Both the position numbers and the translations under genes were made by a program. Below the pieces are notes generated by a model, which saw nothing but the letters and a program-made list of their open reading frames with translations, did not search any database and was not told where the DNA came from. Shown piece by piece: positions 8,859 to 18,045 of a DNA stretch of 51,663 bases. The stretch is from Gammaproteobacteria bacterium. Its GTDB lineage: Bacteria; Pseudomonadota; Gammaproteobacteria; Methylococcales; DRLZ01. Within the stretch, counting starts at the first letter, position 1. Each line of letters opens with the position of its first letter. The stretch covers positions 1 to 51,663 of the forward strand of contig JAHZJL010000144.1 in NCBI GenBank assembly GCA_022600935.1, given 5' to 3'.

Positions 8859-9620
8859 ATGAATAATCAGCAAAACAAGTTTTTGACAACACAGAATACC
8901 GTGTTATGGCTTTTGCTGCTGATCAACCTGATTTTGGTGCTTTGTGCTTTTTATTTGTTATTCAGAGATGAAAAAACAGATTCAGATACTGTTGATCAAT
9001 CCCGACAACGAGCCGCTGATGATGTCAAACTGGCTAATTCAACATTAAAAGCAACTCGACCTCAACCTGTTCACAAACAGCCAACTGGGTCAGACTTTCA
9101 ATCCAATACAGAACTGGCGACGCGCAACGATCAATCATCGCTGGCGGCAGGTAATCTCAAATCTATTCCAGAGCACAAGACCAGCGGACTTGATCACTCA
9201 GCCTCAAGCCAGGCTTCAGCAGTATTGAAACCGGACCAGAATTTGATTGTGCAGCAAAACACCACTCCAACCACTCAGAGTAATTCCAGCCAAACAACGG
9301 TTACAAAGACTGAGACCCACCCTAACCCGTCTACAATTGTCACTGTTCAAGCAACACAAACAGACAAAACTGTTACCCAGCAAATAACTCAGGTAAACAA
9401 CATTTCAGCACCGGACATTGGGCAAACAGGCAAATCGGATCACCTGTCTATGACTGTAACAAAAGGCGATAATTTATGGGATATTGCCAAAGACGTTTAT
9501 GGAACCGGCTTCGATTACCCTCTTATCTTCAAAGCCAATCCTGATTTAAACAACCCTGACATCATCGAAATCGGTACGGTGCTGCAGATTCCCTTAAAAT
9601 CGGATCACCCTCCACACTAA
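8859..9620 (+). CDS. Membrane-anchored LysM-domain protein
   Basis: A 253-residue protein. Residues about 13-34 form one transmembrane helix (VLWLLLLINLILVLCAFYLLF). Residues 40-195 are a low-complexity Gln/Thr/Ser/Asn-rich linker with no recognisable fold. The C-terminal 50 residues form a LysM module (TVTKGDNLWDIAKDVYGTG ... NPDIIEIGTVLQIP), which binds peptidoglycan-type glycans. The layout is an inner-membrane anchor, a flexible periplasmic spacer and a wall-binding tip. It could tether the inner membrane to the cell wall or place a partner there. It lies 77 bases before waaP on the same strand. The domain call is firm; the cellular role is an inference. Confidence 0.85.
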   Translation: MNNQQNKFLTTQNTVLWLLLLINLILVLCAFYLLFRDEKTDSDTVDQSRQRAADDVKLANSTLKATRPQPVHKQPTGSDFQSNTELATRNDQSSLAAGNLKSIPEHKTSGLDHSASSQASAVLKPDQNLIVQQNTTPTTQSNSSQTTVTKTETHPNPSTIVTVQATQTDKTVTQQITQVNNISAPDIGQTGKSDHLSMTVTKGDNLWDIAKDVYGTGFDYPLIFKANPDLNNPDIIEIGTVLQIPLKSDHPPH

Positions 9621-9697
9621 CCATCTCACAGTGCGATGAATGGTTTCTGTCTGCCTACCAGCATGGTTGTTTTATTCGTTGAGTACCGTCTCCAGCT

Positions 9698-10510
9698 ATG
9701 CCATTGAGCAAAACTGAAGTTGTTATCCTCGCTCCTGAGCTTAAAACAGAGTTTGGCTGTTCCGGTAATTTCAATCAATTCATGGCCATTGAAGGAAAGC
9801 TCTTCAAACAAGCGACAAGACGGCAAACCGTGTATTTTGAATCGGGTAACAAGGGGTTTTTTATAAAAAAACACTTTGGGGTCGGCTGGACTGAAATCCT
9901 CAAGAATCTGCTGTATGGCAAGCTACCGGTGATTAGCGCTAACAATGAATATCGAGCCATAGCCAGGCTGAAACAATTAAACATCCCTTCCCTGTCGCTG
10001 GCAGCCTACGGACTCAAAGGTCGGAATCCGGCAGCGATTTATTCGTTTGTGGTTACAGATGCTCTCGACCACCATATCAGCCTGGCCAATTATTGTCAGG
10101 AATGGCAACACAACACTCCAGACGTATTGTTGAAATGGCGCTTGATCAGGGAAGTGGCCCGGATTGCCAGAACACTCCATGAAAATGGAGTCAACCATCG
10201 TGATTTTTATTTATGCCACTTGCTGCTCGACACAACCACGCAACATGCTCAAATCAAGCTGCATGTCATTGACTTGCACAGAGTCCAGATTCGCTCAAAA
10301 ACGCCTTTGCGCTGGAAGGTTAAGGATTTGGCGGCATTGTATTTTTCGGCAATGGATATTGGATTGACCCGGAATGATTATTACCGGTTTATGAAATATT
10401 ACAACGGGACTGAAACGTTGTCCCATTGTTTAATGGATTATGCTGATTTGTGGAGCCGTGTCGCTAAAAAAGCACAGTGGATATATCGAAAACACAATCG
10501 CAAACAATGA
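9698..10510 (+). CDS. waaP: WaaP-type lipopolysaccharide core heptose kinase
   Basis: A 270-residue protein with a compact kinase-like fold of the Kdo/WaaP family. The N-terminal lobe has FFIKKHFGVGWTEILKNLLYGKLPV, close to the region with the nucleotide-binding lysine in WaaP/RfaP proteins. EYRAIARLKQLNIPSL, a conserved acidic/arginine helix, follows. The catalytic loop is GVNHRDFYLCHLLLD near residues 164-178, and a DLHR motif (VIDLHRVQIR) takes the DFG-like position. Length matches RfaP (about 265). WaaP phosphorylates heptose I of the lipopolysaccharide inner core using ATP, which stabilises the outer membrane. It is placed apart from other core glycosyltransferases here. The subfamily is likely; the exact phosphorylated sugar cannot be proved. 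Confidence 0.85.
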   Translation: MPLSKTEVVILAPELKTEFGCSGNFNQFMAIEGKLFKQATRRQTVYFESGNKGFFIKKHFGVGWTEILKNLLYGKLPVISANNEYRAIARLKQLNIPSLSLAAYGLKGRNPAAIYSFVVTDALDHHISLANYCQEWQHNTPDVLLKWRLIREVARIARTLHENGVNHRDFYLCHLLLDTTTQHAQIKLHVIDLHRVQIRSKTPLRWKVKDLAALYFSAMDIGLTRNDYYRFMKYYNGTETLSHCLMDYADLWSRVAKKAQWIYRKHNRKQ

Positions 10511-10566
10511 ACCCTCTCCTGAAAATACCGCTCAATACTGAACAATGGCCAGGACAACCCACTCAA

Positions 10567-12813
10567 TCAACGTTGTGACACCAATGTTTGCCACTTGCGT
10601 TTGTTGGCCTCATCTTTTTTGAAGGCAATCAGTTCTTCCAGATGCAAGGGCTTGGATACATAATAGCCCTGGATAAAATGACAGCCCATATTTTTAAGCG
10701 AGATATACTGGTTTTCGGTTTCTACGCCTTCGGCAATAACATTAATATTTAATGCCGAGCCGAGCTTGATCATGATGTCAACCAGAACTTTGTCCTGCTT
10801 GCTGTTTTGTAACTGGTGGACGAAGGATTGATCAATTTTCAGGAAATTCACCGGGAAACGGCGCAGATAATTAATCGCAGAATAACCGGTTCCGAAGTCG
10901 TCAACCGAGAATTCAATACCGGAATCCTTTAACAAGCGGATCTGTTGCAGAATTTTCTCTTTTTCATCCATTAACAGGGATTCAGTGATCTCAAACACAA
11001 TATCCTTATGGGCGATATTATGTTTATCCAGGATTTCCAGCCATCGCAGGCTTGCATCCGGCATTAAAAACTCCTGGCTGCTGCGATTCACCGCTACTTG
11101 TAAACTGACATTTTCGCGATGCATTTGCCTGATATCCTGGCATACTCTCTCTAATACCCAGAGTCCGAGATGCCTGATCAATCCCCCCTGTTCGGCAACC
11201 GCGATATAATCATTCCCCAGCACACTCATTCTTGACTTGTCACGCCAGGTTATCAGTGCCTCACATTTGCTGATTTTGCCGGTTCTGAGATCAATAATCG
11301 GCTGGTAACAGACACGAAACTGATCACTGTGCAGCGCCTGTTGCAGGCTCATGCGTTTTTTCAGTTCCTGAGATGTCAATGACCGTAATGCCTTATCGAC
11401 CAGGCTGTAAGTGCCTCTGCCGATTTTTTTGGCCTGATACATGGCGCGGTCCGCATAACGCAACAAGGTCAGTCCATCATCACCATCGCGCGGGTACAGC
11501 GCAACGCCGATACTGCACGAGCTGGCTATGCTGTGTCCACCCAAACGCATGGGTTCGCTGAGTTCTCGCAACAGATTCTTGGCAACTGTTTCTGCCTGAT
11601 CCTGGCGATGGATATTCTGTACTGTCATCACAAATTCATCACTGCCACTCCTGGCCAGCAAATCACCGGGTTGTAATGAATTTTTCAGACGCGTGGAGAG
11701 TTTACGTAAAAACTGGTCTCCACCGCGATAACCGAGCATATCGTTGACTTGCTTAAAATAATCCAGATCGATATAAAACAGTGCAAATGGCTGAATTTCA
11801 CTTTTGGAAGCGCGGGTGATTTTACTGCTGAGCTGACTCAACAACAAACTACGGTTGGGGAGTTTGGTTACCAGATCATAGCGGCGGTGGAACTCCAGGG
11901 ATTTGAAATCCTTTTTTCGTTGTTTATAGGATTTGATATAAGACCAGATTGCAAGTCCAGCAAACACCGCAAGCCCAATCACCAGTAATGCATATCTCTG
12001 ATATCTGGGCATCAGATACCAGGGCTGTTGTATAGACGCGACTTTCAGTTTCCAGTTGCCAAACGGTAACTGGATAGTCGTGACATTGTTAAATTCATTG
12101 TCTTCAGGCTGAAGACTATTCTGACCCAGTTCCAATTGCTGTTGCTCATTGTCACCCATCAGCCTGACCTGATATCTGGACAGTAAACTTGTCACGCCGG
12201 TATCCTGCATGATTTTCTGATGGTCGATCAAAACTCCGGCAACACCCCACAACCTGGGTTGTGAAGCTTGCACATGGACAGGTGCCCAGATCAGCAAACA
12301 ATTGCCATGGCCTCTGATCTGAAACGGTCCACTGACCAGCATTTGCTGACGCTTTACCGCTTCAATTGCACCTTCCCATAAGCCTGGATCAGAAACCAGT
12401 TCCAATCCGGTTAACGGCGTGTCGGAAAAAGGCGGGTAGACATCCTTAACGACAAAATCAGGTGCCATGATAAGATGTTTGATATGAACCGGGTGATTGA
12501 GAAAACTTTTGCCGATATTGACAAACTGCTCATGGCTGAGTTGAGGATTGTCCTTGATCGCAGTCCTCAATGCTTCCAACGGAATCATATTGGCATGAAC
12601 AATCAATGCAACCTGGTTCTGGATATTTTTTAACGATTTTGATAAGCGTTGTTTGTCATTGAGCAGTTGTTTTTGATAATCACCATAAATTGTGTAGAAA
12701 CCAAAAAACAATAAACAACAGACAATCAGGATCGCTGACAACCAGGGTCTGCTGATCCCGGCTTGCAGAGTACGGTGTTCCTGCTCCGGATTAAATATCG
12801 GTTTTGTTTTCAA
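10567..12813 (-). CDS. Membrane sensor GGDEF-EAL protein, probable c-di-GMP phosphodiesterase
   Basis: A 748-residue protein. A transmembrane helix near residues 24-42 and another near 273-293 bracket a periplasmic sensory region resembling CHASE-type domains. The GGDEF domain (about 320-480) carries SGSDEF near residue 388: the second glycine of GGDEF is replaced by serine, so cyclase activity is doubtful. The EAL domain (about 490-740) keeps its key motifs: CEALITW near 516, FEITES, VDDFGTGYSAINYL, FLKIDQSFV, VIAEGVETE and QGYYVSKPL. The likely activity is c-di-GMP hydrolysis at the inner membrane, with the GGDEF part acting as a regulatory module. It is convergent with waaP and divergent from the efflux genes. 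Confidence 0.92.
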   Translation of the reverse strand: MKTKPIFNPEQEHRTLQAGISRPWLSAILIVCCLLFFGFYTIYGDYQKQLLNDKQRLSKSLKNIQNQVALIVHANMIPLEALRTAIKDNPQLSHEQFVNIGKSFLNHPVHIKHLIMAPDFVVKDVYPPFSDTPLTGLELVSDPGLWEGAIEAVKRQQMLVSGPFQIRGHGNCLLIWAPVHVQASQPRLWGVAGVLIDHQKIMQDTGVTSLLSRYQVRLMGDNEQQQLELGQNSLQPEDNEFNNVTTIQLPFGNWKLKVASIQQPWYLMPRYQRYALLVIGLAVFAGLAIWSYIKSYKQRKKDFKSLEFHRRYDLVTKLPNRSLLLSQLSSKITRASKSEIQPFALFYIDLDYFKQVNDMLGYRGGDQFLRKLSTRLKNSLQPGDLLARSGSDEFVMTVQNIHRQDQAETVAKNLLRELSEPMRLGGHSIASSCSIGVALYPRDGDDGLTLLRYADRAMYQAKKIGRGTYSLVDKALRSLTSQELKKRMSLQQALHSDQFRVCYQPIIDLRTGKISKCEALITWRDKSRMSVLGNDYIAVAEQGGLIRHLGLWVLERVCQDIRQMHRENVSLQVAVNRSSQEFLMPDASLRWLEILDKHNIAHKDIVFEITESLLMDEKEKILQQIRLLKDSGIEFSVDDFGTGYSAINYLRRFPVNFLKIDQSFVHQLQNSKQDKVLVDIMIKLGSALNINVIAEGVETENQYISLKNMGCHFIQGYYVSKPLHLEELIAFKKDEANKRKWQTLVSQR

Positions 12814-13195
12814 ATGCTCGCCATCGATTTAGATATCGATTCATTGTAATTTTATGACATCGGGCCAGCCAAACTATGGATTGGCTCCTATCCCGAAACT
12901 ATCCGTTTTGTACAGTCACTTTGCTGACCGGGGCCTCTATTCACCCAACTTACTCATGAATTGTACTGTAAAACACAAACTTACCATGTTTTTAATTTAA
13001 TTTTACACTTTTTCAGTATTTATAAAAAACAGCTTAAAGACTGGTTGAAGAATTGCAAATAATGGCATGAAAAATATAACATAGATTGACAAATAGACGA
13101 CACATTTAAAACACCGCCATGATCTCTGGTTGTTTATCCAATCAACATCTGCCAGTGTGATATCCCGCATAATAAAAAGATATAGAAAAATCAGT
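12814..13195. other. AT-rich divergent intergenic region
   Basis: About 380 bases between the divergent GGDEF-EAL and efflux-adaptor genes, so promoters for both should lie here. AGCCAA and TTGGCT (12867-12886) form a short palindrome, and ATCGAT is repeated near 12826 and 12842. A good TTGACA lies at 13086-13091, but no -10 box sits at normal spacing from it. I see no gene. Confidence 0.5.
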
Positions 13196-14203
13196 ATGCT
13201 CAACTTCATCAAATACCTGATATGTATGGCAGGATTGTTCTATGCCGGGGCGGCTCTTTCAAATGACAATGATGCATCTGAATCAGCGACAACCATCACT
13301 TATATCAACGGGCAAATCGCTGTCAAATTGACGGATCAACAGTTAAAACTTGCCGCAATTCATTCAATTGCGCTTGAAACCACGACATTGCATCAAAAAA
13401 TCCCGGCTTACGGGCGCGTTGTTGATATCAATCCATTGTTTCAACACCATGCAAAACTGCAAGCCCTGGGCGTGCAGATAACCAGCGCAAAACATCAGCA
13501 ACAACTGGCGTCTATTGCAGAGCAACGCGCACGTCAACTGACCACTGAAGGTATATATTCAACATATAAAAGTCAGCAAATACACCATAAGTTGTTACAA
13601 CACCAGGCTGAACTGAAATCACTAAAACTCCAAAAACAAAACCTGCTCTCCGTTATCAGACACCAATGGGGTCAGGTGATTACCGAAGATCTGGTGAATA
13701 ACCAGGAGTTGATCAAACATTTGTTCGACAGCCGGCATAGTCTGTTACTTGTGACTGTTCCTGTTGATTTTGCCGGATCCAGGGCTTTACAAACGCTGAC
13801 CATAGATGCCGATAACCTGCATCAAACCAACCTGCCCATCGAGTATGTTTCACCCAGCCCGCTCAACACGACAGTTAACGGGATCGGTTATTTTTATATT
13901 GCACATACAACTTTACCGGTCAACCGCCGCATCAATACCTGGTTGACAATTGATCATTCCGGTAAACAAGGGGTCTGGATACCGGACAACGCTGTCGTCT
14001 GGCTTAACAACAGACCCTGGGTCTATGTGCAGCTGGACGACAATCTGTTTCAACGCCGCCTGATGAATAGTGATTATCGGCAAATGCAACAGTGGTTTGT
14101 CAGTAACCGATTTAAAACCGGGGAACGTGTCGTTGTGACTGGCCCGGCGACTCTTCTCTCAGAGGAGTTTCGCAGCCAGATTCCAGAAGAGGATGACGAT
14201 TAA
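13196..14203 (+). CDS. RND efflux periplasmic adaptor protein
   Basis: I take the ATG at 13196, which gives a clean signal peptide (MLNFIKYLICMAGLFYAGAALS) and a product of 335 residues. An earlier in-frame ATG at 13130 would put 22 basic residues before it. The mature protein begins with a short beta region (VKLTDQQLKLAAIHSIALET), then AYGRVVDINPLF, a helical hairpin region rich in Gln and His (about 90-170), and a C-terminal beta-barrel and proximal domain. No full lipoyl-type motif is obvious, so it is a compact adaptor. Only two bases separate its stop from the RND permease GTG, so the pair is one operon. It should link the permease to an outer-membrane channel encoded elsewhere. Confidence 0.8.
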   Translation: MLNFIKYLICMAGLFYAGAALSNDNDASESATTITYINGQIAVKLTDQQLKLAAIHSIALETTTLHQKIPAYGRVVDINPLFQHHAKLQALGVQITSAKHQQQLASIAEQRARQLTTEGIYSTYKSQQIHHKLLQHQAELKSLKLQKQNLLSVIRHQWGQVITEDLVNNQELIKHLFDSRHSLLLVTVPVDFAGSRALQTLTIDADNLHQTNLPIEYVSPSPLNTTVNGIGYFYIAHTTLPVNRRINTWLTIDHSGKQGVWIPDNAVVWLNNRPWVYVQLDDNLFQRRLMNSDYRQMQQWFVSNRFKTGERVVVTGPATLLSEEFRSQIPEEDDD

Positions 14204-14205
14204 AC

Positions 14206-17200
14206 GTGTTAAAAGCCATCATCGGTTTTTCTGTCCGCCGTCCCGGTGTCATACTGGGAATCGCTTTGCTGGTTCTGATCTGCGGATTGTGGAAGTTGTT
14301 AACGGCAGGCCTGGATATATTTCCTGAATTCTCGCCCAAACAAGTTATTATCCAAACTGAAGCACCCGGATATTCACCTGTACAGGTGGAAACTGGCGTC
14401 AGCAAACCTATTGAACAGGTTTTGTCCGGTTTAAACAAATTACAACGCGTCAACTCGGAATCCATTCAAGGTCTTTCTGTCGTCACTGCGACATTTGAAG
14501 CAGATTCCGATATTTACCGTAACCGGCAACTGGTTTCGGAACGGTTGGCCAGTATAGCCGGACAGTTACCTGAATCAGTCGCCAGCCCGGTCCCGCTTCC
14601 TTTATCGTCGTCTTCGGCAACCATCATGACGCTTGGTGTCCATTCCGACTCACATTCACCAATGCAACTCAGAGAGATTGTCGACACTGTTATCGCACCT
14701 CAATTGCTGGCGACAACAGGGGTTTCCGATATCAATATCTTCGGTGGCTCCAAGCGGCAACTGCAAATACAGCTCAGAACCAATGACATGATCAACGCTG
14801 ATCTCAGCATGGCTGAGATCATCAACGCAGCTTCGCAACTCAGTACCAGGGCCGGACTCGGATTTATCGAAAACAGCAATCAACGTTTTACGATCAAAAC
14901 ACCGGACAATGCCATCAGCATTGAATCCTTGAAAAACATTGTGATTCGCTCCAGTTCTCAAGGCGTCATCACTCTCGATGATGTTGCAGATATCAGTTAT
15001 GGCGCTGCACCTGCAATCGGAGCAGCCGCAATCAACAGCAAGCCCGGTATCGTCATCATGGTGATCGGACAATATGGCGCCAACACCTTGACTATTTCCA
15101 GACAGCTTGAATCGAAACTGGAACATATTCGCACACAATTGCAGCAACAACACATCGAGTTACATACACATTTATTTCGACCGGCCGATTATATCCAAAC
15201 CTCAGTCACCAACCTGACAGGCCACTTGCTGATTGGTGCATTGTTTGTAGTGATTGTGTTGCTTTTGTTTCTGTTCAATTTACGGGTTGCTTTGATTGCC
15301 ACTCTGGCTATCCCGTTGTCACTCATCAGTGCCGGTCTGGTGCTCACTTTAACAGGTGTCAAACTGAATATCATGATTCTCGGTGGACTGGCAATTGTTC
15401 TCGGGGAAGTTGTCGATGACGCCATCATCGATGCTGAAAATATTCTGCGCCGTCTCAAACTGTTGCGTATATCAGATAACAAATCACATCGTTTGCCAGC
15501 AATTCAATCGACTATCATTGACGCATCACTTGAAGTGCGTAGCTCTGTGGTCTATGCAACGTTCATCGTTGCACTCGTGTTTGTACCCTTGCTGACTTTG
15601 AGCGGTGTCGCCGGACGCCTCTACGCCCCACTGGGTTACGCTTACATCCTGGCAATCCTGATGTCGCTGCTGGTCGCGTTGACGGTCACGCCTGCGCTAT
15701 GCGTTCTGTTTTTGAAACCTGACCAGCACAATCAGCAACAACCGCTTCTGGAGTGGATACAACTCAAATACCAGCGTTTACTCGGTTTTTTTATCGCGCG
15801 CCCAACGATGACAATCGTGATCAGTACGCTGACTGTCTGCCTGGGAATTCTCGCTGCAACGCAATTGCAACATGAATTCATCCCCAAACTGCGGGAAGGT
15901 CATTTTATGCTGCACACCAGCAGTCGCCCCGGAACTTCACTGACTGAATCAATCCGCTCTGGCTCCAGAATCAGCAAACAACTGTTGAACATTGATGGTA
16001 TAGAATCTGTTTCCCAGTGGGCCGGACGCGCTGAACGTGGTGCTGATACCTATGGCAGTCATTACAGTGAGTATGAAATCCGCCTGACGCCAATGTCGGG
16101 ACAACAGCAACAACTTGTATACGATGCAATCCGCGCTGTTGTCGATCAATTTCCCGGCATGTTATACGAATTGAACACGTTTCTCATTGAACGGGTCAAC
16201 GAAACCATATCCGGTTATAGCGCACCGCTGGTCATACATCTGTACGGTAACAATTTTATTGAGCTGGACCAAAAAGCCATGGAACTGGCACATCTGTTAT
16301 CCACTATTGACGGCATCAATGACGTGCGGGCGCGTTCCCAGTCCGGCGCTCAGACACTGGATATTGAGTTTGATCACCAGTACATGAAACACTGGGGAGT
16401 CCAACCGGGACACATTATTTCCACAATACAGACTGCTTTGAGTGGGACTGTAGTGGGTCAATTTCGAAAACACGCACTCAACCGTGACATAGTGGTGAGC
16501 TTTGCTCCTGAATTGCGGACTCAACCCGAGCTGATCAGTTCCCTGCCCATGCGGACTGAATCCGGTCAGTGGATAACACTGGGCGATGTCGTCACAATCA
16601 ACCAGAAGGAAGGTCGATATAACATCCTGCACCGGAATGGTATGCGTTTACAGACGATTACCGCTGATATTGACGATATCGACTGGAACGATGTGTTACA
16701 TAGAATCAACTCAACAGTGTCCGGTTCACTGCAATTATCAGCCGATATGAGTCTTGAAATCAGTGGCGCAGCAGTCGAACACGGCGCCAGTAAACGGCAA
16801 TTGCTGTTGCAATCACTGCTGGTGGGAATCGCCATTCTACTGGTGATTTATCTGGCATTGCCCAACCTCAGCGACGTGTTCATCACTCTGTTCAACCTGC
16901 CGTTCGCGCTGGTCGGTGGAATCTTTGCTGCGTTAATCACCAATACCACAGTATCAGTCGGCTCCATGGTCGGCTTTGTCACCTTGTTCGGAATTACCGT
17001 CCGTAACAGCATCATGCTGATCTCGCACTACACTCATCTGATCCATGTTGAAAAACAACCCTGGTCCACTGATACTGTGGTAAAAGGGGCGCAGGAACGA
17101 TTGCCGTCGATTCTGATGACCGCGCTGGTGACGGCATTGGCCATGCTGCCAATTGCCATTGACAGTGATAACCCCGGTCGGGAAATTATGGGTCCTATGG

Positions 17201-17301
17201 CAATTATCATCATCGGCGGACTGCTCTCCTCAACGCTTTTAAACCTGGCATTACTGCCCGGGATTTTGTATCGTTTCGGAACGCTTCGAATCAACACCTG
17301 A
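14206..17301 (+). CDS. RND efflux permease (CusA/CzcA-like)
   Basis: A 1031-residue RND transporter with a GTG start. The family layout is complete: a first transmembrane helix, a large periplasmic loop, helices 2-6, a second porter loop (about 545-860) and helices 8-12. The sequence resembles the heavy-metal efflux (CzcA/CusA) branch more than the AcrB branch. Transmembrane helix 4 contains GEVVDDAIIDAENILRR near residues 399-415; the paired aspartates are the proton-relay position and are intact. The final helices carry GGIFAALITNTTVSVGSMVGFV and FGITVRNSIMLI. The sequence does not say whether the substrate is a metal ion or an organic compound. No third pump component is encoded nearby. 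Confidence 0.9.
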   Translation: MLKAIIGFSVRRPGVILGIALLVLICGLWKLLTAGLDIFPEFSPKQVIIQTEAPGYSPVQVETGVSKPIEQVLSGLNKLQRVNSESIQGLSVVTATFEADSDIYRNRQLVSERLASIAGQLPESVASPVPLPLSSSSATIMTLGVHSDSHSPMQLREIVDTVIAPQLLATTGVSDINIFGGSKRQLQIQLRTNDMINADLSMAEIINAASQLSTRAGLGFIENSNQRFTIKTPDNAISIESLKNIVIRSSSQGVITLDDVADISYGAAPAIGAAAINSKPGIVIMVIGQYGANTLTISRQLESKLEHIRTQLQQQHIELHTHLFRPADYIQTSVTNLTGHLLIGALFVVIVLLLFLFNLRVALIATLAIPLSLISAGLVLTLTGVKLNIMILGGLAIVLGEVVDDAIIDAENILRRLKLLRISDNKSHRLPAIQSTIIDASLEVRSSVVYATFIVALVFVPLLTLSGVAGRLYAPLGYAYILAILMSLLVALTVTPALCVLFLKPDQHNQQQPLLEWIQLKYQRLLGFFIARPTMTIVISTLTVCLGILAATQLQHEFIPKLREGHFMLHTSSRPGTSLTESIRSGSRISKQLLNIDGIESVSQWAGRAERGADTYGSHYSEYEIRLTPMSGQQQQLVYDAIRAVVDQFPGMLYELNTFLIERVNETISGYSAPLVIHLYGNNFIELDQKAMELAHLLSTIDGINDVRARSQSGAQTLDIEFDHQYMKHWGVQPGHIISTIQTALSGTVVGQFRKHALNRDIVVSFAPELRTQPELISSLPMRTESGQWITLGDVVTINQKEGRYNILHRNGMRLQTITADIDDIDWNDVLHRINSTVSGSLQLSADMSLEISGAAVEHGASKRQLLLQSLLVGIAILLVIYLALPNLSDVFITLFNLPFALVGGIFAALITNTTVSVGSMVGFVTLFGITVRNSIMLISHYTHLIHVEKQPWSTDTVVKGAQERLPSILMTALVTALAMLPIAIDSDNPGREIMGPMAIIIIGGLLSSTLLNLALLPGILYRFGTLRINT

Positions 17302-17344
17302 TCAATCATTGTGTCGTTGTCAAGATTCAATTGTCATTAGTGTA

Positions 17345-17379
17345 TTTACAGGCTGATCTGATTTAATATCAGATACAAT
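17345..17379 (+). promoter_or_regulatory. Palindromic operator-like site upstream of the VOC gene
   Basis: A perfect 7-base inverted repeat, ATCTGAT (17356-17362) and ATCAGAT (17368-17374) around TTAAT, abuts a -10-like TACAAT (17374-17379). TTTACA at 17345-17350 is a plausible -35 but sits 23 bases away, too far for normal spacing. No T-run follows, so the palindrome is more like a repressor or activator site than a terminator. It lies about 115 bases before the VOC start codon. Confidence 0.35.
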
Positions 17380-17492
17380 GACTGGCTGATTTTGCAGTCT
17401 CAATTCAACTTGCAAGCAATACTGTGCCTGTATCATCGATAATATTGATCGCTGGATGTCCAGGGCATAAAGAAACAATGAGGTGATAACAC

Positions 17493-17900
17493 ATGACATC
17501 GAAACAATTTCATTTACACCATGCCAGTATCATGGTGGCTGATACCCGGCAATCATTGGATTTCTATTGTGGGGTTCTGGGAATGAATCAAATCGACAGG
17601 CCCGACCTGCCTTTTCCAGGTGCCTGGCTGGAAGTCGGTCCGTTTCAGCAGATCCACTTGCTGGAACTCCCCAATCCGGATGCTGATACCGCCAGACCTG
17701 AACACGGCGGGAGAGACCGTCACTTTGCAATGATCGTCCCGGACCTGGATTGCATGAAAGACAGAATCGAGAATGCGTCTATCCCTTACTCGGTCAGCAA
17801 ATCAGGACGCAAAGCGCTGTTCTGCAGAGACCCGGACAATAACGCTGTTGAGTTGATTGAAAAAGGGGTTTTGCCAGGAACCGAAACACTGTTTGATTGA
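17493..17900 (+). CDS. VOC superfamily (glyoxalase/bleomycin-resistance fold) protein
   Basis: A 135-residue single-domain protein with the paired beta-alpha-beta-beta-beta pattern of the vicinal oxygen chelate fold. LHHASIMVADTRQSLDFYCGVLGM opens the first module, and GRDRHFAMIVPDLDCMKDRI opens the second. Candidate metal ligands are His near residue 10, His near 54 in QIHLLEL, His near 74 in DRHFAMI, and Glu near 123 in DPDNNAVELIE. All are at the usual positions, so a metal-dependent lyase or dioxygenase activity is possible. Glyoxalase I itself cannot be assigned. A good ribosome site (TGAGGTGA) precedes the ATG. It is convergent with polA. Confidence 0.85.
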   Translation: MTSKQFHLHHASIMVADTRQSLDFYCGVLGMNQIDRPDLPFPGAWLEVGPFQQIHLLELPNPDADTARPEHGGRDRHFAMIVPDLDCMKDRIENASIPYSVSKSGRKALFCRDPDNNAVELIEKGVLPGTETLFD

Positions 17901-17940
17901 CTGGACGTAACACGACCAATCGATACAACGCTCCAGACAT

Positions 17941-17985
17941 AAAAAAGACGCCAGAGAAGAAAAGAGGGGAGGTTTCCCTGGCGTC
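17941..17985 (-). terminator. Rho-independent terminator downstream of polA
   Basis: On the minus strand, GACGCCAG (17985-17978) pairs perfectly with CTGGCGTC (17954-17947) and is followed directly by six Ts (17946-17941). The loop holds a smaller GGGA/TCCC pairing. It would end the polA transcript, or a small RNA lying between. There is no T-run on the plus strand, so the convergent VOC gene does not obviously use it. Confidence 0.8.
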
Positions 17986-18045
17986 TCGAGTTCAGCAGAA
18001 AAGCTGATAAACACGCCCATAGGGGAAAGCGTGCTTGTAACTTAT
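17941..18045 (-). ncRNA. Candidate polA-downstream small RNA with C-rich unpaired segments
   Basis: Read on the minus strand just after polA, this segment folds into successive hairpins. The first has an 8-pair stem (18036-18029 with 18016-18009, one G-U pair) whose loop holds UUUCCCC. The second is a short UCAGC/GCUGA hairpin (18007-17992). The third is an intrinsic terminator with a large pyrimidine-rich loop containing CCUCCCCU. A further UUUCCCCU lies upstream near 18076-18083. Repeated C-rich, anti-Shine-Dalgarno-like sequence, a final U6 tract and a location beside polA are features of known sRNAs (enterobacterial Spot 42, Pseudomonas ErsA and, as I recall, Xanthomonas sX13). I found no convincing promoter; it could instead be released from the polA 3' end. 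The 5' end is a guess. Confidence 0.45.
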
